Assembly (NCBI RefSeq): GCF_914767665.1
Contig: NC_059504.1
Coordinates: forward strand, 39,153,720 to 39,217,719
Source: Harmonia axyridis
Taxonomy: Eukaryota; Arthropoda; Insecta; Coleoptera; Coccinellidae
Direction: 5' to 3'
Length of the DNA stretch: 64,000 nt
Shown: positions 22,301 through 33,397 of the stretch, one piece after another
Numbering within the stretch: position 1 is the first letter of the stretch
Layout of the letters: every line of letters starts with the position of its first letter
Program-made: the position numbers and the translations under genes
The notes under the pieces: model-generated
What the model saw: only the letters and a program-made list of their open reading frames with translations
Database searches by the model: none
What the model was told of the DNA's origin: nothing

Positions 22301-22925
22301 TTTGCAGTGGAACGTGAATCGTAGAATTAGGTGGATTATAATTATTAATAGGAACTAAATTGCCTTGCTGTATAGGTTGTCCATTCTGAATGTAGGAAGA
22401 GTCTTGAATGTAAGCATCAACAATATCACTATTACATTCAACATATCTACAGTCACTCTGAGTCTGCATATTATCTATTGAATTCTGTTGCAGTTGATCT
22501 TCATGGATATTTTGATGTTTATTCAGTTCCTCAAGCTGTTTATTGAGTACATCCTGATTGTTAATAGCTACTGAATGCTGATTCAAATCTTCTGAGTGTA
22601 TTTGTTTTTCTTTAGATTTTAGTTGTTCAGTTTGTGCAACATAAGTTCTCAATTTAGAGTCAGACTTCTCGCATAGCTTTTTGAACTGAAAGGCAACATG
22701 TAACTTGGCACAGCATTTATTACAAATTTGTGCTGGCAGTTCATCATTTGGCCAGACCTAGAAGTATCATAAATAAATATTTATTGTTCAAATTGGACTA
22801 TAATTTTCTACCTGTACTGAAGCACAAGCCATTAATTTCCTAGAAACGTTTACTTTGAATAAAGACATCATCTTGTCACTTCCAACTAGACAGACACGAC
22901 ATATTTTTTTAAAATCATATTCCAT
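19321..22925 (-). CDS. ZAD and C2H2 zinc-finger transcription factor (5 exons, 535 aa)
   Basis: Exons on the minus strand: 22925-22812, 22757-22212, 21569-21158, 20158-19955 and 19652-19321. All junctions are GT-AG and in phase (0,0,1,1), summing to 1608 nt. The start is AAAATGG. Residues 8 to about 80 form a ZAD (Cys9, Cys12, Cys50, Cys53; LPAQICNKCCAKL), which in insects dimerises such factors. Residues 81-270 are a Gln/Asn-rich linker. Nine C2H2 fingers follow: three in exon 3, two and a half in exon 4, the rest in exon 5. HTGE linkers are split by introns 3 and 4 or kept whole. Finger 7 (CKIC...HMKRY) has Tyr in place of the last His. Fingers 8 and 9 have longer His spacing. It is probably a sequence-specific nuclear regulator. 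Large lineage-specific expansions make orthology hard to assign. Confidence 0.9.
20299..20575 (+). mobile_element. partial copy of the 51830-52516 TIR element, in intron 3 of the ZAD gene
   Basis: It begins TACAGAGTGTTCCTAAATTG and follows the order of 51830-52120: GGGAGATTCCTT or GAGAGATTCCTT, then CCAGCAAACCCGTTGTTTT, then GATTATATAATCTTATCC, then AGCACCAAAACTAATAATT. The right terminus is missing, and the sequence changes near 20580 into a non-LTR fragment. Confidence 0.65.
20590..20995 (+). mobile_element. non-LTR retrotransposon 3' coding fragment
   Basis: Plus-strand frames give CNIRTPIRNILYCLKLMSV, NQRIIYRTLDLIFKARNEML and PEYLSENLKFANEIHNYNTRR, then after a frameshift SRGLVLFNKLPEIIKYCNNY and KEFKKLLNELYL with a stop at about 20987. 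This arrangement is the C-terminal end seen in jockey/CR1-like insect reverse transcriptases. It is 5'-truncated and inserted antisense in intron 3 of the ZAD gene. Confidence 0.75.
21851..22045 (-). other. unassigned 64-codon open frame in intron 2 of the ZAD gene
   Basis: The frame encodes a protein-like sequence (FPDFLEWYQYIYSHRFHIAE...). It is not flanked by convincing splice sites in phase with the gene, and I recognise no family. It may be a transposon fragment or chance. Confidence 0.2.
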
Positions 22926-24414
22926 TTTCACTACTTCAAAAGTGGTTTCAATTTGATGTCGTTAATTATTGCATATTTGTGATATTTGAAAATTAAATGT
23001 TTTTATTATTGTTTAGATTAACCTAAAATAATGAGATGTCATGCGAGCCCTTGTCTGTCAGTTTTGGGATAATGAAGGGTGAACAAAGGAAATAAGAATC
23101 TTTTTCTTCTTCAAATATTTGATCAAAATTACAATATCTTCATAACCAGTTCAAAGTATTTTAAACCAAGCTAAATTACTTCAAGAATTGTCCGTTCAAC
23201 ACCTATTTGTATTACTAGCGATAACCGCAACATATACACAATTTGATGTCCTGATTTTCCGATAGTGATTTGGAATTGTCATTTCATTTATTTTTCCACT
23301 GAAATGGCACTGAATACAGCTGCTCTACATTTGTTCATAAACAATGCCTACACACCTCAGTTACCTATAAATGGGTTAAACCTTTATTGTTATTGCAGCT
23401 GCATGAATTGTATTTGCTCCACATTTGAAAGCATTTCAGAATAACACTCTTACGATAATAAATATATTGAAATCGAAAGCCAATATAATATATATCTATG
23501 AACTGCCCAAACCTGAGTGCTTTCACAGTTTTTGAAAATTGGCTGCATGAGGTGTGAAGTTTCAATAGATAGATATCGATTATATTATGTATTAGTAATT
23601 CGATTCGATCTGATGACTTTTCATTTTTTTTTAGTTTACGACAAGAAAAATCATTATACCTTATTGCAGTCCAATGAAATTACTGCAGAAATTACCTGCT
23701 CTAGCTTTAGCTCTAATTGACATTGATACTCAATTTTGTGGATATAATTATTTCAGAATTTCAGTGAAATAGAATAACGTTCGAAATATTTCATATTATT
23801 AATTCTGAAACTTTCAATAAAGGACTCTGCTTTTATACCCGGATAAGTTTTTGTCGTTTTTTCTCTTAAGGATCGAACTCGGCAATTCCATTTCGGCGTT
23901 CTTTCCATAAAAGGCCAAAACAAGTTTATCTTTAAGTGTATTCGACCGTTGATGGTAAGATTCCACTTCCTGTAGAGCCAAATTTAATTATTCGTCACCC
24001 ACGTATGGATAAAAAAACGACAATTTCAACTCGCTATCATTATCAATCACATGAAGTTCACGAAAGATCAAAATAATTAGTTGCGAAATATAACGTTCAG
24101 AATGATTCGAAAATAATTGATCTTGTTCATCATGCAATATGTTGCTATCCAGAAGTATTGCCTTCCTCTTCTCAAAACTCTGTTTGACCTTTCTCACTTT
24201 CCATTATTTGCTCCAGGACCGTTGAAATGAATCATCTTGCAATAGTTGTTTATAAATAAATTCACCGAACGTACTTCTTTGTTCTAAATTTGAATTTGGT
24301 GGTTACAACTATTTGAATACCGGTCGTCGAATCACGTTCGTTCATTTTGAAAAATGCACCAATGGCAAGTAGGCTTTCCCCGTGTGTATCTGACGGCCGT
24401 TTCTGTCAGAAGTT
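22926..24414. promoter_or_regulatory. divergent intergenic region between the ZAD gene and the 24.4 kb promoter
   Basis: About 1.5 kb separates two divergent starts. It should hold the promoter of the ZAD gene, for which no TATA box was seen near 22925, and the upstream control region of the plus-strand gene. No open frame is convincing. A CCAATGG box lies at about 24358. Confidence 0.5.
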
Positions 24415-24422
24415 TATAAAAG
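24415..24422 (+). promoter_or_regulatory. TATA box of the 24.4 kb gene
   Basis: TATAAAAG is a strong match to the consensus. Candidate initiators follow at TTCATCT (24450-24456) and TTCAGTCC (24463-24470), the latter fitting the arthropod TCAGT type though somewhat far. Transcription probably starts within 24445-24470. A spliced leader exon with a GTAAGT donor follows directly, which supports a real promoter. Confidence 0.6.
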
Positions 24423-24449
24423 AACTGATGGGTATCCGCTTGCAAACTA

Positions 24450-24555
24450 TTCATCTTGCAGATTCAGTCCAATATATGGGAGATACGTTTTAAAAGTGTA
24501 CCTCAAGTTATTTTTGAGTGACAGTTTTTATTTGAGTTTCCTTTTATTCGACCTG
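24450..24555 (+). other. 5' UTR exon of the unidentified plus-strand gene
   Basis: The exon ends in CTG|GTAAGTT, a near-perfect donor. The following 608 bp intron (24556-25163) ends in TATTTTCACAG, a good acceptor. An in-frame TGA near 24521 separates this leader from the downstream ATG, so it is non-coding. The 5' edge is inferred from the TATA box. Confidence 0.5.
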
Positions 24556-25189
24556 GTAAGTTGGAATATTCACCTATGTTTCACCTGTTCATGTAGAGGT
24601 TAACAATTTTTTTTTAACTGAACGATTTCCAGATGTCGATGGACATTACAATCCTCAACGAAATTATTGTCAGAATGAATGTTTTCCTTTTTTCTCTTTC
24701 AATTCCAGCATGAATTATATTCGATATTCCTACACCATTATCATAAGTGTTGTCTTTTTTGAGCAACAGGTGTATAATCTATAGGTCCCCATTTGAGTAT
24801 AACCGTTTCGAAAAAACTGACATAATCAGCAGTTTTTATGTTAATGTGGATGTCAATTTTGAGTTCTATATTTTGTATCGGTATTTTGAAGTTTCCACAA
24901 TTATATAGAAAAGTTTCAAATTCTGGAGACGAGGTGTGGATGTTAGAGGACTCTTGGGTCAGAACCGTATTTGAAATAATTTCAACACAGTGATTCTGGA
25001 AATCTAATTTACCTTTATAGGTACTTTGAAGTAGTCAGAAAGTGTCAGGGATTGGTAGTTTTTATTCAAGCAAATTTTCAATAATGCTTTTACGGGTTTG
25101 CATGAAATCAAAAATGATAATTGAGATTTGCTGGATTATTTTGTATATTATATATTTTCACAGGTGAACAATCCTTAATACTCTATACA

Positions 25190-25226
25190 ATGGCCGAAGT
25201 TATGAATGTTTCTACTCCATTAGAAT
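25190..25226 (+). CDS. first coding exon of an unidentified gene (12 codons)
   Basis: The exon runs 25164-25226: acceptor TTTTCACAG, 26 bases of leader, then ACAATGGCC in a very good start context. The frame reads MAEVMNVSTPLE plus one base and ends at GAAT|GTAAGTACC, phase 1. TATA box, leader intron, start context and donor together make a real gene start likely, but 12 residues do not identify it. NVS could be an N-glycosylation site if the protein is extracellular. I found no phase-compatible coding exon downstream in the window. The next exon is either very far away, as in long first introns of developmental genes, or missed. Confidence 0.5.
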
Positions 25227-26870
25227 GTAAGTACCTACATAAATTTCTCTTGAATTTTCCTATAAGATTATATTAATATTCGTATTTTTTTAAGTCGGTG
25301 ATAAATGAGTTTTACTGAATATTTTATCGGAAGAATTTATTCCGTTAAGTTAACAACGTAGCCATTTGATAATTCTTATCGGTCAAGATACAATTTCTAA
25401 GGCAATTAATTGTCTTTATGGCAATATACCGTAATCATATCATGAAAAATTCTCTATTGTATTATGATATCTCAAGCTGAAGGGTTACTGTCCTAGCGAA
25501 TAATCACTCTTTATCTAACTTGAGACGAGAAAACCATTTACGGTAGGGAAATATTCCTTTCATTAGGTTCTCAAAATATTGCAGAATTTTTCAACTTTGT
25601 CCTTAATATAGATTTCTGGTTGGCCTTATTAGCGATTTACTTGTGTGGGTTTTACTGACACCCATCTGTCTCTAGGAAGTGGTAGTTTTACATGGATACA
25701 ACTCGCAATAGAATGGGCGCTCATATTTTCAAAAATTTCGGTCTTATTCCTTTTTGTCCAGTGCGGTAATCATATGAACTCTCAACCTTGGTAATGAATG
25801 ATCGTAAGTATAATGACTAGGTACTTAACATTCGTGAACATACTGCCCACAAGAAGTATTCTCCTGAAATTGGGTCAGATCTAAATCCGAGCTTTATTTT
25901 TTATTTATTTTCATCTTTGATGAATTTTAGTAAATTTTTTTTCGAAGTATTCTATTCTAGCTGAGATATTTGTGGTTGATTGAAGATGAATTCATACTAA
26001 GTTTCATTTTGTTGAAGTATTTTCTGATGAAGGAAATTGGGAGAAACAGCAATATAATTTATTGAATGATTATCTCAATTCAATTAAAAAAATAGATTCC
26101 TAATGTTTGAAATTCGAGGAATAGATTTCTTCGAAAACTTGCATACATTTATAACATAAAGAAAAAAATTACATTTTACAAAGTGAGATCTTCTAGAATA
26201 TAAAAGGAAATTATAAATTACAGTGTAAAATGTGCAGTGTTTTTATATTTCCTGTTATCCTGATGTATTGAACTGCTCCTTTTGTGAGATCGATTTCAGT
26301 CACTGGAGTTATACAAGGTCGCTTTGATCGTATACCAGAAAAAAGTGTTAAAAATTTTTAGGCGTTTTAGGCAAATGGTATTGGACAAGAGTGTTATTTC
26401 AAAATTGAAAGAATGTTACACTCTAGTTGAGCTTCAGCTTTTTTCCTCATATTTCATAATTTTTGAGAAATAACTTCAGTATCACCATTTTTCGATTCAC
26501 AATAACCCTTTCAACCAATTAATTTATATGTATTTAATAATGATGGATATTTCAACATAAAAAATATATGAAGGGTTTCTGATATTTATACCTACCTACT
26601 TGAAAGTTTGTTTTGGTCTATACTTGACGCAAACTCATCTTGGATTGATTCAAATTAAAATTCCTACTTGAACTTGAAGGCACTTACGAATATCTTGTTT
26701 CATTATGAAATGATGAGTCGTTGAGAAAATAATTTCTTCTTGGAAATACAGCGGCGTATCAATTTTGTTTCCGAGCCTGCCGAAGGTAGAATTAAGGGCA
26801 AGTACTTATGGAATGAATTATATTTTAGGTCTGAAAACCAGATCCCCTGTTCACCTGTATAAAGACATAA
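25227..26870. other. presumed intron, nothing recognised
   Basis: AT-rich sequence with stops in every frame and no repeat family I could name. Confidence 0.45.
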
Positions 26871-26872
26871 TT

Positions 26873-27050
26873 ATACAGGGTGTTCCACCATAGACGCGGT
26901 GCTGTATAACGGTTAAGCACTGATATTTTCAAATTTTTCTTCGACCCAGTATCATTAGGCTCCATAAGAGCTAGTCTAATTATTTTGAAATACTCGGGGT
27001 GTACCAAAAAGTGTGAATGACAAAATGTTTTTTATGGTATACCCTGTTTT
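26873..27050. repeat. small element with TACAGGGTGTTCC terminus
   Basis: It starts TACAGGGTGTTCCACC and carries an inverted GGTATACCCTGT near 27036-27047. It may be a short non-autonomous element of about 175 bp. The interior shows no coding sequence. Confidence 0.4.
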
Positions 27051-27414
27051 TTACTGAATTTTCTGATTACATGGAAAAAATGAACGAAGTTTTGTGTACT
27101 CAAAACTTTTCTGAGATATTTTGATTCTTCATAAATTTAAGGGTCTTTGGAAAAACCTTATACCTTCGAAATTAATTAATTTTTTTAAATAATATTTTGA
27201 AAGTGAATACAAGAAGAACGGAGGTACGTACTGACTTTTCGATAATCATTGAGAGTTTGACTGGTTGTTCAAAATGAGACGATTCATTGATAACTTCTTT
27301 AAATGGCAAATCCTATATTTTATTTTTTCATTTGGTAGATTATTTTTGGAGGATGCTAATATTTGCACATAATAACATTCATTTTGAACATTTAATAGTG
27401 TTTTCATATCTTAT

Positions 27415-27533
27415 CAAAAATTTTTAGGGCGAAAGACCATTGTCTCAAACCCCAACATGCAAATTATCAGCACAAAATTATGGTTAGTTTTCTATAAACG
27501 TCTAATAGGCCATCCCGGTGAATCACCCTGTAT
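27415..27533. repeat. transposon end, inverted copy of 34741-34858
   Basis: This end carries CCATCCCGGTGAATCACCCTGTATA, and the partner at 34741 begins TACAGGGTGATTCACCGGGATGG. Both continue through CTAATAGGC or GCCTATTAG, then GTTTATGGAAAAC or its complement, and a GGTTTGAGACAAT block. The two termini face inward, so they are two separate fragments and not the ends of one element. Confidence 0.6.
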
Positions 27534-27589
27534 ATTATTCAAGCTGAAAGGAGCATATCGAATAAAACTGGTCCAAGCGGTTACATATC

Positions 27590-27960
27590 AGGTCGTGAAA
27601 GACCCTCTTGCACTGTGTGTCTATGTCCTGTGTCGCCTACGTCGGTAAACGTGCTCGAACGGGTCCACATTTCTTAGGGCCCAGAGGTCCCATGCATCCG
27701 AAGCGTTCACCTCCATATATGTGTGACTAACTACCGTATTAATTCTTTTGTCTTGGGCGCTAGAGCTCTCTGGCACCAGATCGTGTCTTTGAATCTCTGA
27801 ATAGGTAATGGGTGCAATCGTAGATAATGCGAAGGCGGAAACAGCCGTTTATTGCATCTATGCGATGGTCGAGGACCGTACGAAGAGGTGGGTTCTTGGG
27901 TATTTGCAGTCGAGGACCGATTTGTGGTTTTGATGTCTTTAGTCGTTACGGTTTACTTGA
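27590..27960. other. GC-richer island
   Basis: A block of higher GC without open frames of note, containing GGGCCCAGAGGTCCC and CGAGGACCGTACG. This is one of several such blocks between 27 and 63 kb. It could be a regulatory element or an unrecognised repeat. Confidence 0.3.
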
Positions 27961-28499
27961 ATTTTAAGTTGAGTATTTACTTATGTTCGTAGATTCTGGT
28001 TGGCTTCCAATTTGGGCCCTGAACTCATACTATTTACCGTCAAGGTTATCGGATCCAACACCAACAGATTTTTCAAGGACCTTTTCCACTGGGGTTAGTT
28101 TATAGCCCCTGATGGTAGACCAATTTTGTCAACTTCGGTCATATTTCTCAGTTAATCTTAAAATCGAATTCAGTATTTCTACCGAATGTGATTTTCTGCT
28201 TTGAGATCAATCGATTTCAATTTCAAAGCAGGGAATGGTATTCTTTTGGATTCAATTTTAAAGAAGGAAGCACCGAAGTTAAGTCAGGACTTTTTGAGCG
28301 TTCGACATTCATGCTCCAATTGAGCCTTTGTCTTGTCTTCTTCTTCCAATTCCTATCCATTCCGGTTTTTGGCATCTTATCGTCTAACGAATAGGCAATA
28401 GCAGGTTTCTGTAACTGTAAGAGCAGCTCTGCAAAATTTGCCTTTCAACAAAAAATCCTTGGCTATTTTGTCCGAGTTTGGAAGGATATATCTGAAACT

Positions 28500-28905
28500 A
28501 CATGCATGCTAGTTTTACTTTGTTGACAAGGGATTCATCAAGCCAAGTAGCTTGACATTTTAACCAACTACTTGACTTGAAAATCAAGCTCGTGAAAAAT
28601 TACATACTTGAGCTTGTCTTGATTTTAGATATTTATTGCTTGACTTGATATCAAGCTACTTGATATTATATGAGCTTGATGTGCACGCGTTGCACTGCAT
28701 ATATTTTTGTGATCTTGTGCGCGCTTAGACCTCGAGTGCTGAGAGACTGAAGTATACGCCAGTGTGACTTTATTAGTAGTTTTCTCACATTTCTATGAAA
28801 TCTATTGGTAGTTTCTGCTATTTCTGCTATTGCCTATTGGTTAGGCGACAAATCTATAAGATGCCTCGACTTGTGCTTGACTTGAAACCAAGTCAAGCGA
28901 TCTGG
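28500..28905. repeat. CTTGACTTGA-rich repeat
   Basis: The sequence is dense in CTTGACTTG and CAAGTCAAG words in both orientations, for example CTACTTGACTTGAAAATCAAG near 28567 and TGCTTGACTTGAAACC near 28870. The same words build the palindromic element at 39158-39371, so this is probably an older or larger member of that family. Confidence 0.5.
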
Positions 28906-28911
28906 TTTAAT

Positions 28912-28990
28912 CTGGTGACCAGCCCGCCCACCTGATTCAATTCCCTTAGTTCACTGGTAAAAGAAAAAGATCATTTAAAGCGAATTGAAG
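28912..28990 (+). repeat. possible SINE fragment, copy 1
   Basis: CCAGCCCGCCCACCTGATTCAATTCCC here matches CCAGCCCGTACGCCTGATTCAAATCCC at 30513-30539. Both continue into TTCAC.GG and an A/G-rich tract. The GATTCAAATCCC core resembles the B box of a tRNA-derived SINE. No clear A box was found, so the class is tentative. Confidence 0.3.
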
Positions 28991-29504
28991 TGTTATGTGA
29001 TGGCTTCTTAACAAATTTCTCATCCTGTCGAAAGTTGATCTGGCTTTCTCAATTTCGCTGATTTTTTCTGCGAATGATCCCATTCTTCATTCACATTAGT
29101 TCCGAGGTAAGTGGAGCTTAACAGAATTGTGTACAGGTATATGTGGTCTCCAAGGGCAGGTACCTGAATGATTTGATCATTTACTTATTCAGACGGATTT
29201 TATTCATGAAGTACTTTTCAGTCATTGAATCCTTTCAGTGAATTTCAATATTAATTACTTATAAACTACGAATGATATACCCAATTTTTTGTAAATAAAC
29301 CTAGGCATGAAACTTTCAACGTTCTGCTGTTTGAGAAAATTATTGGGAATTCATTTTACACCGGTGACTGTATATTCCCATTGATTTGATCGAAGTATAG
29401 AAGTTACGAGCATTGTGGTTTCAATCATTGAAACATACTATATTCAAATTCGAGACATTGACCGAATGTAAACTCCTTCGCATCAATTGTCATGAATGAT
29501 TTTC

Positions 29505-29560
29505 ACTCGCCCACCTTACTCTCCAGACATGGCTTAATTCGTTACTCCACTTTACGGGTT
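29505..29560 (+). mobile_element. tiny mariner/Tc1 transposase fragment
   Basis: One plus-strand frame reads RPPYSPDMA followed by a stop. HPPYSPDxA is the conserved block before the third catalytic acidic residue of mariner-like transposases. Nothing else of the gene was found nearby. Confidence 0.35.
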
Positions 29561-30512
29561 ATTGAACGTTTTAAGATACATATTTATTTAGAATTCCTTG
29601 TTGATGTATAACGGTCGTTCCTTATATTGTTGGTTTTGATGCAACTAAACTGATGGTGACGATTTTATTCGTAATAATTTAAATTACAGTTACAGTTTGA
29701 TACATTTGTTGTCATTTATTATGAATTAGAGTGATGATTTATTTCAGTTTTGATATTCTGAAATTCTGAGAAGTAGTTTATTGAATTTGTTGTGAAAGTA
29801 TCTCGACCTCTCCTTGATTCTACAGTTGAGGAAAAGTATACAACATTTTATGAAATTACACATTCAATGACACATTCTACGTCGAAAAATAAAAAAATAT
29901 ATCTTCATATACATAGAAACCTTATCTGAAAAGGTAACATTTTCAAATACAGGATGTTCCCCAAAGATGGTTTTTCTTGAATTTCGAAATAAATCGCTCG
30001 TATCGAGTCAGTGACAGTTAGTGCCGAGGGCAAAGTTAGCAAAAAGTTTAATTCATTTCGGGATATAGAACACAAAGCTGTTGATGCTGTTTTCGAGAAG
30101 AATCTATAAACGTCAGAAATATATGGGCATTAAATGTAAATCAAAATATTCCATTTGATTTTTTGGGTGCTACTTTTTCAATAAAAGAGATTTTTCGCTC
30201 ATTTCTCTTATCCGTTTGGTGAAGGACTATATCTTTTAATATTCGAAATAAAAACAAGAAATGTGAAATATCGAAAGTGAAAATTCAATTCGAAGAAAAA
30301 TATATGGATTTTTGAGAGAAAAGTGTGAAGATATACTGCTAGATTTGCTATCTTCCTACCAATAGTCACTCTTCAAATCACAAGGATGCACATTCTGATA
30401 AAAAACGAAAGCATATAGGCTGCCCCAGAAGTTGATACCAAGGCGGAATCGGGAAACAGGCTAAGTCATAATAGTAATCAGAAAAATATAAAAAGCAATT
30501 TTGTACAATCAC

Positions 30513-30595
30513 GTGGCCAGCCCGTACGCCTGATTCAAATCCCGTAGGCTTTTTCACCGGAGAGCAATGAAAGAAACAGTTTATTTGAAGCTGAT
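30513..30595 (+). repeat. possible SINE fragment, copy 2
   Basis: This is the partner of 28912-28990, with the better B-box-like match (TGATTCAAATCCC). A run with TTTTTCACCGGAGAGC follows. Confidence 0.3.
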
Positions 30596-30636
30596 TCAAA
30601 ATGTAGCTGAACTGCGGAAGAAATACTTTCTTCCGC

Positions 30637-31605
30637 CTTCGACAGTAAATTGTTCTCAATTTAACGTACCTAATCAGATTTCGTATCCAACGTTTCGTGC
30701 TCTCTGGGCCACCCTCAACCTCATTTTTTTCAATACGGACCTGTTTATTTTATGACACTTTTCGAAATAACTTTTAACGCTGAATTCAACGATATATCAT
30801 ACAATGTCATTCAATGTTGATTTTCAGATGATTTTGGCCCTTATCCAATTTTCTTTGGGTCAGATCTGTAGTGAATGCAATTTATTAAAAACTGCTGTTA
30901 ATAAAATAGTCAAGAGACGCGAATACAATGATTTTAAATTTGAATACCAAGCCTTGCAAAACTTATATCGTAATGATATCAAAATAAAGTTCGATTCTGT
31001 AATTTGTTTCAATGGAACAAATGACAAATCCAACAATAGTGATTTCTCGCGAGATTGAGAATGTATTGGAAGGTATTCAAGAAGACAAAATAAGCAAATG
31101 TATAAGAAGTATGGGTTCCGGAACCGTTAAGTGAATTTTACAAAATGTTGGACATTTCGAACACTTACTCCATCCATATTCATTTACTTTTGAATAACCA
31201 TTCGATTTTTCTTTCATTAAATGATAATTCGTTTAATTATTATGAATTGAAATATGTAAATAATTATTACTCGTTTCTTGATTTGATTCTGATATGTTCC
31301 ATTTAGTTCAAGATGAGTAAGATGATTTTCTCATCGAAATGTATTGCATGTTGTTAATTAAACTAAAGGTTCTTAAATGTAATACAGATCCGATCCAAAG
31401 AAATTTGGATAAGGGTCGAAATCACCTGAAAATCAACTTTGAATGACATTATATGATATATCGTTGAATTCAAAGTTGAAAGTTATTTCGAAAAGTGTCT
31501 CAAAATATACAGGTCCGTATTGAAAAAAAGGTTGAGGATGGCCCAGAGAGCACGAAACGTTGGATACGAAATCTGATTAATTGAGAACAATTTACTGTCG
31601 AATAA
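30637..31605. mobile_element. long-arm inverted-repeat element, about 970 bp
   Basis: The left arm 30637-30870 (CGACAGTAAATTGTTCTCAA, AGATTTCGTATCCAACGTTTCGTGC, TTGGCCCTTATCC) returns in reverse complement at 31384-31605. The arms are about 220 bp with modest divergence and the spacer is about 510 bp. The spacer contains an 84-codon frame (30804-31058) without a known domain. It looks like a foldback-type or non-autonomous DNA transposon. Confidence 0.65.
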
Positions 31606-32380
31606 AAAATTCCTGTAACATTTTTTGATAATATTTGAAATAAAGTGGGAAAAAAAGAAAAATCAAAATGATAGAATTCACTTTTCTTATGACATCTCAA
31701 TAACCGGCCCTGATAATCTCGATTTGTTTGAACTTCTTGATAATGCTTCTATGCATGCAACTTTTTCTCCAGTTTACCGACCTTCTAACTCTTATGGTTT
31801 AAAAGTTACCAATACAATCCCATTGAAAAAGTGGCCACCCTGTATATTGCGGTTGAAAGAGGGCAGTTTGAACGTCTTGTAAATTCAGTTTATCTTACCA
31901 TTAAACGAAACTGAATTTCGTCAAGAAAAAACTTATTTTTCTCCGATTGACAGCAAATATTGATTTTGCAGGCATATTTCAATCAGCAAAGTATTACTTT
32001 TCATGCTTAGGCAGCAAAATAACTGATTTTCTGCCTAGACAGCAAAGTGATCATTCTCATTGGGAATAAAACATTCGACATTTTCTGACAATCAATGGTT
32101 TTTGTCACCTTTCTCATTTCTTGAGGAGTAAGTACTTCTAAGTCGCTATCACCGTCCATAATATAAATATGTAGGTATATCCGATATTTTCCAAAAAAGT
32201 TGTCAAACTATAATTATCATGGACATAGCAACCAATCATTCCAACAATTGCGATTTCTATCAAATTCCGTTTTAATTTATCACTACAGGAAAAATAAAAA
32301 GAGTGTGGAAATTGTAATTATTCGCGAATACAATATCCTACAAATATGATTAAATACAATCGGAGAAAAAATTATAGGTT
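31606..32380. other. intergenic or intronic DNA
   Basis: No gene is recognised. CACCCTGTATA at about 31838 is another copy of the recurring transposon terminus, and GGCAGCAAAAT words recur near 32020 and 32390. Confidence 0.45.
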
Positions 32381-32384
32381 CAAC

Positions 32385-32500
32385 TTGGCAGCAAAATAGA
32401 TTGACAGTGCCTTGGCTGAATTTATAGCCTCGCTACGTTCGGCTATGAACTATCAGTCGCGGCAGTCAATATATTACTTTGCTGCCTAGTGAAACAAATA
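32385..32500. repeat. small palindromic element with GGCAGCAAA ends
   Basis: TTGGCAGCAAAATAGATTGAC at the left is inverted as GTCAATATATTACTTTGCTGCC at the right, around a core with a CCTCGCTACGTTCGG stretch. It is non-coding. Confidence 0.5.
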
Positions 32501-32759
32501 ACTATTTTCGCCCAATCTAAGAAATAATGTAGTAAGTATTATACCATTTTAGAATCCTTATTGAATGCGCTGACTTTTGAAGTCATTCACCGAACTGATG
32601 TAGTACAATTTTTTTTCAGTAGAGTCAGTTAAAATTGGGCGAAATGCAGGAGTTCCAAAATTAGAGGTAAACTGGAAAAAACTGCTGACAGTTGCTGTCA
32701 TACAGTTTTTCCATCTAGAAGCCATTTGTAATTCGAAATTTCGAAAAATATTACGAAAT

Positions 32760-33190
32760 CTTCCTTTATTCGATATATTCGATCATAATCCGCGCTGCAA
32801 AGAGTTAATCCACTCGGAAATACACTCGTATAGCTCTCGAACCGTTTTATCTCAGTCCCTCGCATTGTCCTCTTTGCCGCGGTTTCTATGTCGGAATATT
32901 CAAGCATGTAACCCGCTCGAAAAAAAGATTCCGGACGGGATCGTCAAGGTTGTCGGGAGATACACGGTTTCCATATGTGCGTTGTTCTCGGCGCGACTCG
33001 CCTCTTGCTGCACGCTCAACGGAGCTCGATAAAGGGTTTCCTTGACGGACCCACCCTGACCCTGATCGTCTAGTCTGCTCACCTGCGGTTTCTCTTTCGT
33101 TCCAAACTTGGGGCTGAAAATGACGCCGATCTCTGGTTTTGGAGGTCGGGATTTCCACGTTTCCCCGTTTTCTCTTTCTACGTTAGGTTG
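32760..33190. other. GC-richer island
   Basis: The block has raised GC and overlapping minus-strand frames rich in Arg, Ser and Glu. Neither frame has a recognisable domain. They may be by-products of composition. A conserved regulatory element or an untranslated exon is possible. Confidence 0.3.
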
Positions 33191-33397
33191 AATAATGAAG
33201 GTTTTTAATTATATTAACGAACGTTTGTGTTTTAACGTTTATTATTTCCATTGACTTATTCACGCTCTTGTTAAATGAACCGTCAGGTTTTGATTATCGA
33301 TATTCCAATCTGGACTATTGCCTCTGATTGTTCTGTCAAGTTTGGTTTATTTTTATAGAGTAATAAACATATATAGAGGAAGTATACGCAATTTGTA

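Noticed and set aside
30804..31058. 84-codon frame as a host gene
   Set aside because: It sits in the spacer of an inverted-repeat element and has no domain or splice context.
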